From CANLBN01 sp965230205 (lineage in GTDB: Bacteria; Pseudomonadota; Gammaproteobacteria; Pseudomonadales; Cellvibrionaceae): 64,000 nt of DNA. Positions 51,783 through 61,238 of the stretch are shown here, piece by piece. The DNA is taken from positions 4,030,001 through 4,094,000 of the forward strand of contig OZ245996.1 of the NCBI GenBank assembly GCA_965230205.1. Direction: 5' to 3'. The notes beneath the pieces are model-generated. The model had not been told where the DNA came from. It did not search any database and was given only the letters and a program-made list of their open reading frames with translations. The first letter of the stretch is position 1. Each line of letters begins with the position of its first letter. Position numbers and translations under genes: made by a program.

Positions 51783-52796
51783 CTATTCGATATCCTCTTC
51801 TTTTAAAAAATCATATTTCGATAATGATTTATTTAATTTTTTGCCTATTACATTCAGATATTTATTACACTCAATACCTTTTCCCGCTGGTTTTTTTGAT
51901 TCAAGATCATTAATCGTTAATTTATGGTATTTAGGTAGAGATTCTCTGACAGAAAGTGATCGGCCAAACATTGCTTTTAGATCAGGCTGGACATGCTCTT
52001 CTTGTTTCTCAACAGGGTTTTTATTTATAGTTTCATGAGCCCTAATAAATTTAACAAGCGATGTCATTTCTTCAATTGTTAAAGAGGATGTCGTATCTGG
52101 ACCAAACATACGCTTATCAAATACAACATGGTTTTCAATAATAGTAGCGCCCTTCACTGCTGCAATAGCTGATGGATAAATAGTCCCTGAATGGTCAGAC
52201 AAACCAACATCCACTTTAAAACGCTTAGAATATTCACTTAAATTATTCAAACCTACATTCTCTAAAGGAGTAGGATACTGTGTGGTGCATTGCATGAGGG
52301 TGATTTGATCACGGTAAGGCTTAAGGTGCTCTAACGTTGCTCCAATTTCCTGATAGCTACTCATTCCTGTTGAAATAATAAGTGGCTTACCCGTATAAGC
52401 AATACGATCGAGAAGCAAATAGTTATTAATATCGCCAGAACCGACTTTGTAACGCTTGACCCCTAATTTTTCTAGCAACTCAACAGCTGCTATTGAAAAA
52501 GGTGTACTCATAAACTCTAAGCCAGATTGCTCACAATGATTACGTATTTCAGCCCATTGCGCTTGAGTAAAGGACATACGTTGCCAGTAATCATATCGAG
52601 TTGAGTCTTGCTTTGAAAAATGAACCCGAAAAGGCTCATCTATACTGCTTTCAGCTTCAGCAATATGGGTCTGAAACTTAACCGCATCAGCACCTGTGGT
52701 TGCTACTGCATCTATGTAGGCATGCAATAAACCTAAGCTACCATCATGTGCCTGGCCTATTTCTGCAATAATGAAAGTATGGTCACTGCTATTCAA
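51783..52796 (-). CDS. neuB: Nonulosonic (sialic/legionaminic) acid synthase
   Basis: A 337-aa NeuB-family enzyme condensing an N-acylmannosamine-type sugar with phosphoenolpyruvate. The barrel has IIAEIGQAHDGS, KFQTHIAEAESS, FMSTPFS, KVGSGDINN and VDVGLSDHSG; a C-terminal SAF/antifreeze-like domain follows (KPAGKGIECNKYLNVIGK). AGGG precedes the ATG. First gene of the neuB-neuC-neuA-dehydrogenase-methyltransferase-UDP-sugar dehydrogenase operon. Confidence 0.93.
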   Translation of the reverse strand: MNSSDHTFIIAEIGQAHDGSLGLLHAYIDAVATTGADAVKFQTHIAEAESSIDEPFRVHFSKQDSTRYDYWQRMSFTQAQWAEIRNHCEQSGLEFMSTPFSIAAVELLEKLGVKRYKVGSGDINNYLLLDRIAYTGKPLIISTGMSSYQEIGATLEHLKPYRDQITLMQCTTQYPTPLENVGLNNLSEYSKRFKVDVGLSDHSGTIYPSAIAAVKGATIIENHVVFDKRMFGPDTTSSLTIEEMTSLVKFIRAHETINKNPVEKQEEHVQPDLKAMFGRSLSVRESLPKYHKLTINDLESKKPAGKGIECNKYLNVIGKKLNKSLSKYDFLKEEDIE

Positions 52797-52946
52797 ATTT
52801 CACCCTGCTTTTCGATATATGTCAAAAATATGTCGCTCAGTAGCAACATATTTTCACTTTGTACCGAAAATGCAGAATCTATACCAAGAGTGATAAAGCC
52901 AGGCAATTTGTTATTTTTATTAGAAAAGAAATTAGAGGTTAATATG

Positions 52947-53333
52947 TTACATTTCACGCCATGCACTACTGATCTCTGTGATCAATTGAGTACATTCATC
53001 TAAAATAGCTGGATCATTTTTCATATGAGCTTGCCATAGACGACGCTGCACATAATCATATATACCATCCAGACGACTAGATAAATCTCCACCCTGCTCT
53101 TGATCTAATGACTCGCGTAGGCCAAATAAAATACTGATTGCCTTATTTACTCGATCATTCTTTAGCTCTATATTTTTCTGCTCCATCGCACCTTTCACTT
53201 GAGCAATACGTTCAAGGAGGCCATCGAAGAGCATTTGAATTAGATCATGAGGACTAGCACTCGCTACTGCCGCTTTAACTTTAACATCACCGTAACTTTT
53301 TAGAGCAACCTGTGCGTTCACTACAACCTCCAA
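52947..53333 (-). CDS. fliS: Flagellar export chaperone FliS (second copy)
   Basis: A 128-aa canonical FliS: SPHDLIQMLFDGLLERIAQVKGAMEQKN, KAISILFGLRESLDQEQGGDLSSRLDGIYDYVQRRL. It follows fliD by 80 nt in the usual fliD-fliS order, so this is the ancestral-position copy. It shares the RESLxxxxGG core with the 43251 copy but the two are clearly divergent. Confidence 0.92.
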   Translation of the reverse strand: MEVVVNAQVALKSYGDVKVKAAVASASPHDLIQMLFDGLLERIAQVKGAMEQKNIELKNDRVNKAISILFGLRESLDQEQGGDLSSRLDGIYDYVQRRLWQAHMKNDPAILDECTQLITEISSAWREM

Positions 53334-53413
53334 GTGGGCTTTAATACATGGTTATAGTAGTTATCGACGAACAGTAACAAAACTTTAGATACAAAAGAAA
53401 AATATTGAGGTAA

Positions 53414-56188
53414 TTAATTATCATTATTTGCATTGAGAGAATTAACAAAACCTTCAAGAAAAGAACTGCTGCTTTGTAAACTCCGCACAATAGCTTCCAT
53501 AGCAATGAATTGAGACGTTAAGCGTTCTTGATAAGCTTCTATACGGCGGTCCAATCGTGACTGATCACTGTCCAAGTCTTCTAGATCACTCTCCAATGAT
53601 GTTTCACGTAAATTAATAACACCAGAATTTCCGAGAAATTGGTCAATCAACAAGTCTAACTCTCCACCAAACCCACGTGAGAAATTAACTGTTGCAGGTG
53701 TAGATGTAGCATTTTCACCAATCAATAATGCTAGACTCTCGCCAGGTTCACCTAAAGCCGGTAAAAGCACATTGCCAGAACCAAAACCAGCAACACCATT
53801 GACTGTACCTGCTACATTTATACCTGTTGTTGCTATTCCGCCTGCTAAGCCAAGATCTGCAGCGTTAACACCCACATCCGCTACACTAACAGTAGAGCTT
53901 GACCCATAGCGACGAGACTCAATAGTGAAAACATTCGTATCAGAGTCATAAGACACATCAGCTCTGGCTCCCGCAGCAGCTAGTACAGAATCTGCATTAA
54001 TTTGCGATTCAATTTCTGCAGCCACAGCATCGAGGTCTGCATAAGTGCCACTATCAAGACTAATTGTTCCGGAAGTTGTTCCGTCCAATGTAATGGTAAA
54101 ATCATATGCAGTCGTATTACCGCCGGTGGTAGCCCCTTGAGTTGCAGAACCTGTTGTAATACCCAATGTTGCCGCCTGAGAACCCACAGCGGTTGCATTA
54201 GCAATGGTTGAACTAACGCCTGTTGAATTTGAAGTGATAACAAACTGAGTACCATTGTGAGCCACTGTTACTGCTGCTCCAGCCCCACTCAATGTTGCAT
54301 CACCATTGATTTGAGTTTGTAGGTGAGAGGCCAAGTCATTAAAGGTGGCATAAGTACCCGGTGTCACACTAATAGTACCTGATGTTGTTCCATCCACGGC
54401 TATTGTAAAGTCATAATCATTAGCTCCACCTGTACCCGCTGTTGCAGTGCCTGTACTGATCCCCAATTGGTCAGCATTAGTACCAACAGCTGTTAAAGCA
54501 ACAGAGGATGATGCTCCCGTTGTAGAAGAGGTAAATACAAAACGATCGGTGCTATAGGCAACTGTAACACCAGAAATATTGGCATCGTTATTGATTGCTG
54601 TTTGTATTGCCGTTGCTAATGCATCATTATTGGCATAATCAGTAACAGGGATACTGATATTACCTGCTGAAGCAACACCATCAACAGTAATTGTAAAATC
54701 ATAATCAGTAGCAGCAGCTCCTTGAGTTAACAAATCAAGAGGGATCGTTTCCGCCCCACCGGTAAAATTACCTGATACCGCCAAAAAGCTTGCTAATGTC
54801 GCTGTTGGCGCTGCACCAGTTAACGTAGCACTGGTTGGAACGTCTGCAGCTAATCCCGCAATAATACCTGCTCCAACTGTAGTTCCCACAAGATTACCTT
54901 GAGTCGGGGGTTGAGAAATTACAACCGTATACTCACCTGTTGCCGTATTATCACCGAAACTATTAATAGAGATTTGATCGGTAGAAGATTCAGTCACAGG
55001 AATAAATAGTTGTTTAAATAAATCGTAGTTATTATTTACTGCATCAGTAAAGTCATCTTCATTAATAGACAAAGTGCCATCTAATTCTGTGCGGATACCT
55101 ACATTTGTTAATGCAGTAAAGGTACTATCCAAACCTTGAACATCAGCAACTAATAATGACCGAATTTGTGATGGCATTGTTTTCGCTAAAGTATCATTTG
55201 CCAAGCTGCCAAACTCATTAGTTTCGTCATTAACACCGATTAAAGGTTCTAAAGTTTCTAAAAATAAATTATAGGCTTCTACAAAATCTCTTACAGCGGT
55301 TTGAGCCGCACTTTTATCTTCTTCAATACTGACATTAACGGTTTCACCAGTGCCAGTAACACCTGATAATGTATATTCAAAACCTTCGATAACATCATTA
55401 ATCGTATTACTTGATCGTGTCACAGCTAATCCATTAATAGTAAAAGCGGCATCTTGCCCTATTTGATTCTGAGTCATTTGAAAAGCTGAGGTATTAAATG
55501 CAAAACGGGACAAACCATTAGCATCCGTATCATTAGCATCACTATCAGCTACCGATATTTGTAATTGATTATTTAAACCAGATTCCGCTCGAACCACTAA
55601 TCGATAACCAGAACCATCATTCACTATACTGGCTTGCACACCAAAATTTGCATCATTAATAGCCGCTGCTAAGCCATTTAATGAATTATTGGTATTATCA
55701 ATGGTGATTGTTTGCGGTGTCTTCGTTGTGTCTTCAGTAAATGTTGTAGGGTCTGCAGGAGGAGTTACAACATCATAGCTACCAAAATTGAAAGTAAGTG
55801 TCCCTAAACCTACGGCATCGCTTGGATCCGTAAATGTTGCATCTGTCGATAACGACTGTGATTGGGCTAATTGAGAGACAGTAAATGAATAGTCTCCGGT
55901 TTGAGCCTCAGGTTCAAGGCTAACAGGAATAAATGCAGAACTATCTGTGAATGCAGCACTTTTTGTATTAAAAGTATCTGCATTACCCATAGCCTGTGCA
56001 GCATCTTGTAAAGTAGACAATGCACTACTTAGCAAACCAAAGTCAGAAATTTGGGTTTGAGTTGTTTCACGGTTATTGTCAATACGCTCTTGTGGAGCAG
56101 CGCGCTCTACTTCAACTAATTGATTCACTAATGCTTGGGTATCGATGCCGGAACCAGCACCCAGTAAATTAACAATGTTTTGCGACAT
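53414..56188 (-). CDS. fliD: Flagellar cap protein FliD, enlarged by tandem repeats
   Basis: A 924-aa filament cap protein, about twice the usual 450-480. Conserved ends are present: N-terminal IVNLLGAGSGIDTQALVNQLVEVERAAPQ and C-terminal LDRRIEAYQERLTSQFIAMEAIVRSLQSSSSFLEGF. The extra length lies in the surface-exposed middle, including three tandem repeats of about 96-103 residues (residues about 495-790), each starting DYDFTI-DG. GGAGG lies just before the ATG. Probably the cap carries an extra exposed domain for adhesion or glycosylation (inference). Confidence 0.93.
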   Translation of the reverse strand: MSQNIVNLLGAGSGIDTQALVNQLVEVERAAPQERIDNNRETTQTQISDFGLLSSALSTLQDAAQAMGNADTFNTKSAAFTDSSAFIPVSLEPEAQTGDYSFTVSQLAQSQSLSTDATFTDPSDAVGLGTLTFNFGSYDVVTPPADPTTFTEDTTKTPQTITIDNTNNSLNGLAAAINDANFGVQASIVNDGSGYRLVVRAESGLNNQLQISVADSDANDTDANGLSRFAFNTSAFQMTQNQIGQDAAFTINGLAVTRSSNTINDVIEGFEYTLSGVTGTGETVNVSIEEDKSAAQTAVRDFVEAYNLFLETLEPLIGVNDETNEFGSLANDTLAKTMPSQIRSLLVADVQGLDSTFTALTNVGIRTELDGTLSINEDDFTDAVNNNYDLFKQLFIPVTESSTDQISINSFGDNTATGEYTVVISQPPTQGNLVGTTVGAGIIAGLAADVPTSATLTGAAPTATLASFLAVSGNFTGGAETIPLDLLTQGAAATDYDFTITVDGVASAGNISIPVTDYANNDALATAIQTAINNDANISGVTVAYSTDRFVFTSSTTGASSSVALTAVGTNADQLGISTGTATAGTGGANDYDFTIAVDGTTSGTISVTPGTYATFNDLASHLQTQINGDATLSGAGAAVTVAHNGTQFVITSNSTGVSSTIANATAVGSQAATLGITTGSATQGATTGGNTTAYDFTITLDGTTSGTISLDSGTYADLDAVAAEIESQINADSVLAAAGARADVSYDSDTNVFTIESRRYGSSSTVSVADVGVNAADLGLAGGIATTGINVAGTVNGVAGFGSGNVLLPALGEPGESLALLIGENATSTPATVNFSRGFGGELDLLIDQFLGNSGVINLRETSLESDLEDLDSDQSRLDRRIEAYQERLTSQFIAMEAIVRSLQSSSSFLEGFVNSLNANNDN
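53815..54706 (-). repeat. Three tandem repeats inside fliD
   Basis: Units begin near 54706, 54418 and 54109 and run leftward, about 290-310 bp each. Each encodes YDFTI-[TA]-[VL]DG, a short IS strand, a TY or DYA turn, a helix with QIN-A/D and a [VI]T-STG-SS segment, like Flagellin_IN domains. Confidence 0.8.
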
Positions 56189-56248
56189 AGTATCCTCCGC
56201 AAAATATAACGCTAATGCAGCATTAATTTAATTGTAGTAGAAACAGCA

Positions 56249-56274
56249 AAAGGTGTATTAAAAAACACACCTTT
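56249..56274 (-). terminator. Weak hairpin between flaG and fliD
   Basis: AAAGGTGT and ACACCTTT arms with an A-rich loop and a short T run. It may act as a partial terminator. Confidence 0.4.
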
Positions 56275-56335
56275 CACTATACTTTGCTTCATCTAAGAAA
56301 TGCTAAGACATTTAATTATTTACAATAAATAATAT

Positions 56336-56716
56336 TTAACCATGAGCATCTAATAAATGTAGAGTTTGATTTTCTTTCAAGTTTTGTGCCAAACTTAAGA
56401 AAATATCCTCTGGTATTTGACGAATTAACTCCCCTGATTCTTTATCCCGCACACGAATCACTGTTATCCCTGAGTCTTCATCAACACTAAAGTGTAAATC
56501 ACGCTGAATAGATTGAACATACTCATTTATTTCCGTAACGGCCTGTTCAATTTCAACAGCTGCGATCTCTTCTATCTCTGCAGGGTCCGGCTTCGCCTCC
56601 TTGACCGGCAACTCTTTACCGCCAGGCGGTAATTCTTTTGCAGTGTCAACACCCTGTGAAGAAGCAGCACGCGCAACCAAAGGTGTGGTTATTTGTGATG
56701 TTCTTACTTCATTCAT
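56336..56716 (-). CDS. flaG: FlaG family protein
   Basis: A 126-aa FlaG-type protein, linked to filament length control in polar flagella. The C-terminal half has the family pattern VTEINEYVQSIQRDLHFSVDEDSGITVIRVRDKESGELIRQIPEDIFLSLA; the N-terminal half is low-complexity and charged. It lies between flagellin and fliD, the conserved fliC-flaG-fliD-fliS order. Confidence 0.92.
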   Translation of the reverse strand: MNEVRTSQITTPLVARAASSQGVDTAKELPPGGKELPVKEAKPDPAEIEEIAAVEIEQAVTEINEYVQSIQRDLHFSVDEDSGITVIRVRDKESGELIRQIPEDIFLSLAQNLKENQTLHLLDAHG

Positions 56717-56738
56717 GGGTTATTACCTCATACTTCTT

Positions 56739-56771
56739 TGATGAAGTTATTGGTAACCAACAACTTCATCA
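56739..56771. terminator. Strong hairpin after the fliC gene
   Basis: A 15-16-bp stem with one mismatch (TGATGAAGTT-A-TTGGT / ACCAA-C-AACTTCATCA) and a one-base loop. No U-tract, so it may stabilise the flagellin mRNA 3' end and give partial read-through to flaG. Confidence 0.5.
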
Positions 56772-56794
56772 TGACTAAGGCACCCTCAACTAAA

Positions 56795-58540
56795 TTAGTT
56801 AAGGAGTGACAACACCTGTTGAGGACGAGCATTAGCTTGAGCCAAGATGGCCTGCGAAGCTTGTTGCAGTACTTGTGACCGACTCAAGGCTGCTGTTTCT
56901 GCAGCAAAGTCTGCATCGACAATCCGCGACCGCGCTGCTGATGTATTTTCAACAACATTCGATAAGTTAGACACCGTAAAGTCGAGCCGGTTATTGACCG
57001 CACCCAAATCTGCACGAACCGAGTTAATCTCTTCTAAAGCGACATCGATCACATCAATCGCACTTTGAGCACCACTGATGGTTGAGATATCGATACCCGA
57101 TACAGAATCACCAGCATTAGCAGAATTGTTAGATTCAACAAGACCTGTTGCTGCAAAGGTAGCAGTACCATTCAAGTCAATAGAAATTTCACTGCCATCA
57201 ACAGAATTAAGGACAAGAGTCCCTGTTGTACCCACTGCTGCAGCAGTTGTCGATGCCACAACACCATGCTCACCTGACTGAGCATTAATCGCTGTTGCTA
57301 ATGCGGCTAAATGGACACCCGTACCTGTTGTAGCGGCAATACCACTGATAGAAACTCCATTAATTGAAATATCACCTGCAGTAATAGCAACACCGGTTGT
57401 ACCTACAGTGGCACTAGTGATATTGGAATCTGTGCGGATATTAACACCTAGCTGTGTTGCAATTGTTGAAGCATCAGAACCAGTAATAGAGATATCTACA
57501 TTCTCTACAGCGCTATCAGTAATTTCGAACTCTAATGATGCATAAGCAACTGTAGAATCAGCAAAACCAGAATCACCGTTATCCGTAGCAACCGCATGTG
57601 CTATCGTCAGTTGTGCTGCATTTTCAGCGTTTAATTGTAAACGCCCATCATCATTCAAACTTGCAGTGATGGTGCCACCAGTAACATCATTAATTTTATC
57701 AACAAGCTCAGTCAAACTACCGGTATTAGTAATATTAAAATCTTGAGTTTGCCCATTTAAATCGATAACAGTTAAGTCAAGACGATCAGTACCGCTTAAA
57801 ATACCAGTACCATCAGCCGTTGCGGTTACTTCAAGGAAGCTTGACGTTTCTACACCAGATACCGCTGCATTAATAGTGTCAAGCACGCCTTGCAATGTAG
57901 TCTGACCAGAAAGATCACCAACATTTTGATTATTAATTGAAACAATGCCGTCAGTTCCTTCGATACTAGCAACATTGGTTGCCAAGTTAGCAGTCATCGC
58001 AGCGCCAACCACATCCGCACTAGTACCACTACCTAAGCCTTTTGAATCCAGCGTACCCACCTCAACAGCGATTGTTTCGTTGGCTTCTGCACCAACTTGT
58101 AGATTAATTTCACCCAAAGTGCCATCTAAAATAGTTTGGCCATTAAATGATGTGCTTTCTGCGATACGATCAACCTCAGCTTTTAGCTGCTGAACTTCTG
58201 CATCCAGTGTTGCACGATCAGAATCTGAATAGATGCCGTTAGATGCTTGAATAGATAGTTCACGCATACGTTGCAAAATATTGGTGGTTTCATCCAATGC
58301 ACCTTCTGCAGTCTGGATCAGTGAAATACCATCATTTGCATTACGAATCGCTTGATCCAAACCGCGAATTTGTGATGTTTGTCGATTAGAAATTGCTAAA
58401 CCTGCGGCATCATCACCAGCGGAATTAATACGACGACCGGAAGCCAAACGTTCACTGGCCTGATCCAGATCCGCACCCGAATTCATCAACTGACGCTGTG
58501 CGTTTAGTGATGCAATGTTACTGTTAATCATTAAAGGCAT
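56795..58540 (-). CDS. fliC: Flagellin (copy 1)
   Basis: A 581-aa flagellin. N-terminal D0/D1 is canonical (INSNIASLNAQRQL, ERLASGRRINSAGDDAAGLAIS, GISLIQTAEGALDETTNILQRMRELSIQASNG), as is the C-terminus (DLGAVNNRLDF, VVENTSAARSRIVDADFAAETA, ANARPQQVLSLLN). The 300-residue centre holds Flagellin_IN-like units rich in Thr, Ser, Ala and Asp, good sites for O-glycosylation. Preceded by a sigma-28 promoter. Confidence 0.96.
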   Translation of the reverse strand: MPLMINSNIASLNAQRQLMNSGADLDQASERLASGRRINSAGDDAAGLAISNRQTSQIRGLDQAIRNANDGISLIQTAEGALDETTNILQRMRELSIQASNGIYSDSDRATLDAEVQQLKAEVDRIAESTSFNGQTILDGTLGEINLQVGAEANETIAVEVGTLDSKGLGSGTSADVVGAAMTANLATNVASIEGTDGIVSINNQNVGDLSGQTTLQGVLDTINAAVSGVETSSFLEVTATADGTGILSGTDRLDLTVIDLNGQTQDFNITNTGSLTELVDKINDVTGGTITASLNDDGRLQLNAENAAQLTIAHAVATDNGDSGFADSTVAYASLEFEITDSAVENVDISITGSDASTIATQLGVNIRTDSNITSATVGTTGVAITAGDISINGVSISGIAATTGTGVHLAALATAINAQSGEHGVVASTTAAAVGTTGTLVLNSVDGSEISIDLNGTATFAATGLVESNNSANAGDSVSGIDISTISGAQSAIDVIDVALEEINSVRADLGAVNNRLDFTVSNLSNVVENTSAARSRIVDADFAAETAALSRSQVLQQASQAILAQANARPQQVLSLLN

Positions 58541-58627
58541 TGTGGCCTCCTACTTCTTCGTTAAAAAACGCCAACCTTTGGGCTGACTGACTGGCGACGC
58601 CAGAAAAAATTCTAATGTCTGAAGAGG

Positions 58628-58654
58628 GTATCGACTAAAAAAATTATGCCTTTA
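58628..58654 (-). promoter_or_regulatory. Sigma-28 (FliA) promoter of flagellin copy 1
   Basis: Minus strand TAAAGGCA (58654-58647), 11-bp spacer, GTCGATAC (58635-58628), close to the TAAAGTTT-N11-GCCGATAA consensus, 88 nt before the ATG. The rest of the 58541-58867 gap holds the leader and the preceding gene's terminator only. Confidence 0.75.
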
Positions 58655-58818
58655 ATCAATGAATATAGGAGGGGAAAAAATAATATTTATAGGAAAATTT
58701 ATAAGTTATTGTTTTCATTATATTTTTAATCTGGAGGGACAAAAAATTGACATTTTTCATGACTAAAAATAAGAAAAGACCATGCTATAAAGCAAAAAAA
58801 CTCTAAAAAAGTAATAAA

Positions 58819-58844
58819 AAATCCGGTGTCGTAGCACCGGATTT
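58819..58844 (-). terminator. Terminator of flagellin copy 2
   Basis: AAATCCGGTG and CACCGGATTT form a 10-bp stem followed by a run of U on the minus strand. Confidence 0.85.
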
Positions 58845-58867
58845 AGAAAAAACGAGAAATACTATGA

Positions 58868-60607
58868 TTATTGCAAGAGCTGTAATACCTGCTGTGGCCT
58901 CGCATTTGCCTGTGCCAACATTGCTTGTGACGCTTGTTGCAATACCTGCGCTCGACTCAATTGAGCAGACTCTGCAGCAAAATCTGCATCGATAATTCGC
59001 GAACGGGATGCCTCCGTATTTTCAACGACATTAGCTAAGTTACTCATTGTAAATTCAAGCCTATTATTAACTGCACCTAAATCTGCCCGAATTGAATTAA
59101 TCGTTTCCAATGCAACATCAATGATATCTAAAGATTCCTGCGCACCGTCAGCAGTGTCTATTGATATTGCTGATACAGTATCACCGACACTTGCAGCATT
59201 ATTAGTTTCAACAAGACCTGTTGCCGCAAATGTTGCTGTTGTTCCTAAATCAATTGCAATTTCAGAACCATCAACAGAATTTAGAACCAGTGTACCCGAT
59301 GTTGCTGTTGCTGCGGCTGTCGTACTTGCCACAACACCATGCTCTCCTGATTGAGCATTAATCATTGCAGCCAATGCCGCTAAATGGACGCCGGTTCCTG
59401 TAGTCGCCGTCATTCCACTTAGGCTAACACCATTAATAGAAATATCACCTTCCGTTATCGCCACACCAGTGGTACCTAACGTTGTTGTTGTGATATCCGA
59501 GTCAGTACGTGCATTAATACCATACGCCTGAGCAACTAAAGAAGCATCTGATCCACTTAAAGCAATATCAACATGCTCAACAGAGCTATCAGTCACTTCA
59601 AAAGTTAATTGGGGCCGATAAGTGGCAGCCCCAATACCAGTATTGGCTGCAGTAGCACCGGTATATGAAACAACAATATCCTCACCAGTTGTTGTCGATA
59701 AAACCAGACGACCGTCATCATTTAAATCTGCTTCAATCGTTCCACCCGTCACTGAATTAATCTTATCTGCTAAATCAGTCATACTGCCTGTTTCACCGAT
59801 TATAAATGTCTGATCATTTCCATTAAGGTCAGTCATTGTCAGTGTCATCGTATTTGCTCCACGCAATACTCCATCACCATCTGCAGAACCGGTTACCTCA
59901 ATAAAAGCACTGGCTTCTACACCGCTGACATTTTCATTTATTTGATTCAATACACCTTGCAAAGTTGTCTGACTAGATAAGTCACCCACATTTTGTCCGT
60001 TAATCGTAATAATGCCATCAGTGCCCTCAACCGTTGCAACAGCAGAGGCTAAGGAAACACCCATAACAGCACCAACTACATCTGCACTAGTACCACCACC
60101 TAATGTATCTGTATCCATCGCAGTAATACTTAAATCAATAGTGTCTCCCGCTTCGGAGCCAACCTGTAGAGTCACATCACCTAAGCTACCATCTAATAAT
60201 GGCTGACCATTAAAGGTGGTACTTTCGGCAATTCGATCAAGTTCTGCCTTAAGCTGTTGTACTTCTGCATCAAGAGTTGAGCGATCCGCATCGGAATAAA
60301 TACCATTTGCAGACTGAATGGCAAGCTCTCGCATACGCTGTAGAATATTTGTCGTTTCATCCAGTGCACCTTCAGCAGTTTGGATCATTGACACACCGTC
60401 ATTTGCATTTCGAATAGATTGATTCAAACCCATAATCTGTGAAGTCATACGATTGGCAATGGCTAAACCTGCTGCATCATCAGCTGCATTGTTAACTCGC
60501 CTACCCGATGACAAGCGCTCCATAGCCTGATCTAACTCCATACCTGATTTAACCAATTGCCGCTGCGAGTTCAATGACGATACATTGGTATTAATTACTA
60601 GTGGCAT
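58868..60607 (-). CDS. fliC: Flagellin (copy 2)
   Basis: A 579-aa flagellin nearly the same length as copy 1 and very similar at both ends (VINTNVSSLNSQRQLVKSG; ANARPQQVLQLLQ) and in parts of the centre, such as TGTGVHLAALAAMINAQSGEHGV. The middle has drifted more. It has its own terminator and a weak sigma-28-like promoter. Clearly a tandem duplication; both have intact export and polymerisation regions, so a two-flagellin filament is likely. Confidence 0.96.
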   Translation of the reverse strand: MPLVINTNVSSLNSQRQLVKSGMELDQAMERLSSGRRVNNAADDAAGLAIANRMTSQIMGLNQSIRNANDGVSMIQTAEGALDETTNILQRMRELAIQSANGIYSDADRSTLDAEVQQLKAELDRIAESTTFNGQPLLDGSLGDVTLQVGSEAGDTIDLSITAMDTDTLGGGTSADVVGAVMGVSLASAVATVEGTDGIITINGQNVGDLSSQTTLQGVLNQINENVSGVEASAFIEVTGSADGDGVLRGANTMTLTMTDLNGNDQTFIIGETGSMTDLADKINSVTGGTIEADLNDDGRLVLSTTTGEDIVVSYTGATAANTGIGAATYRPQLTFEVTDSSVEHVDIALSGSDASLVAQAYGINARTDSDITTTTLGTTGVAITEGDISINGVSLSGMTATTGTGVHLAALAAMINAQSGEHGVVASTTAAATATSGTLVLNSVDGSEIAIDLGTTATFAATGLVETNNAASVGDTVSAISIDTADGAQESLDIIDVALETINSIRADLGAVNNRLEFTMSNLANVVENTEASRSRIIDADFAAESAQLSRAQVLQQASQAMLAQANARPQQVLQLLQ

Positions 60608-60660
60608 AACAGTCTCCTATTAAGATGTATTACCAATTGAACCCAGCTGAGCCAGGCTTT

Positions 60661-60687
60661 TGATCGTAAATTAAAATACAATTTAAA
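60661..60687 (-). promoter_or_regulatory. Weak sigma-28-like promoter of flagellin copy 2
   Basis: Minus strand TTTAAATT, 11-bp spacer, TACGATCA, 54 nt before the ATG. The CGAT core of the -10 is kept but the -35 match is poor. The 60608-60915 gap holds nothing else supportable. Confidence 0.35.
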
Positions 60688-60915
60688 GTTGCAATCTTCT
60701 TTTCTTACTACTCTCTTAACTTAAAAAGTGTTTTCAAATTGCTCTCAAGGTGTAATATTGCAACCACTGTGCCAATTTCAAAAAATAGTAATAATTTCGT
60801 TAAAACAGCCTATTTCATACCAAAAAAACGTAAATCTTCTACACTTAAGCTTGTTAACGGCAAATCAAGCTGCAATTCATTGCCGCTTTGCCGCCATTTA
60901 AAAACATCAAAGAAT

Positions 60916-61206
60916 ATGACGAACTATTACCAGCAATTACTAATACTCACCCAATCGATGTTGCTAGATAGCGAACAAAAAAACTGGGACTCCTTTGCTT
61001 TAGCGGAACATAAACGCCAACAGCTAATAGAGACGATAAAAATAAACCCTTCAATAGAAAATCAGTCAGACATTGATACTCTTAAAGAAATTGTTAGTAT
61101 CAATAAGCGATTGAAAAAAATTACAGATGCTGACTATAACAAGCATGCGCAATCTCTATTAGAATTTAATCGAAGTCTAAAAAAAAGTTCTTTATATAGT
61201 GAATAA
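60916..61206 (+). CDS. fliT: Second FliT-like protein
   Basis: A 96-aa helical protein (MTNYYQQLLILTQSMLLDSEQ) whose N-terminal helix resembles FliT (LTxSMLxLxxxxxWDxxxxxExxRQxLIExI). The open frame extends to 60739, but those 59 residues are basic, Cys/Ser-rich and unlike the family; the ATG at 60916 is preferred. It is divergent from the flagellin and convergent with flgL. Call is by helical pattern and context. Confidence 0.6.
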   Translation: MTNYYQQLLILTQSMLLDSEQKNWDSFALAEHKRQQLIETIKINPSIENQSDIDTLKEIVSINKRLKKITDADYNKHAQSLLEFNRSLKKSSLYSE

Positions 61207-61238
61207 CTTTCTCTAAATGGAAGAACATGAACAAACGC

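Noticed and set aside
56847..60206. Plus-strand frames inside both flagellin genes
   Set aside because: Antisense shadows of Ala/Thr/Asp-rich flagellin codons, repeated in the same places in both copies.
60739..60915. 59-residue N-terminal extension of the FliT-like ORF
   Set aside because: Composition is unlike FliT, and an internal ATG at 60916 gives the expected length and N-terminal helix.
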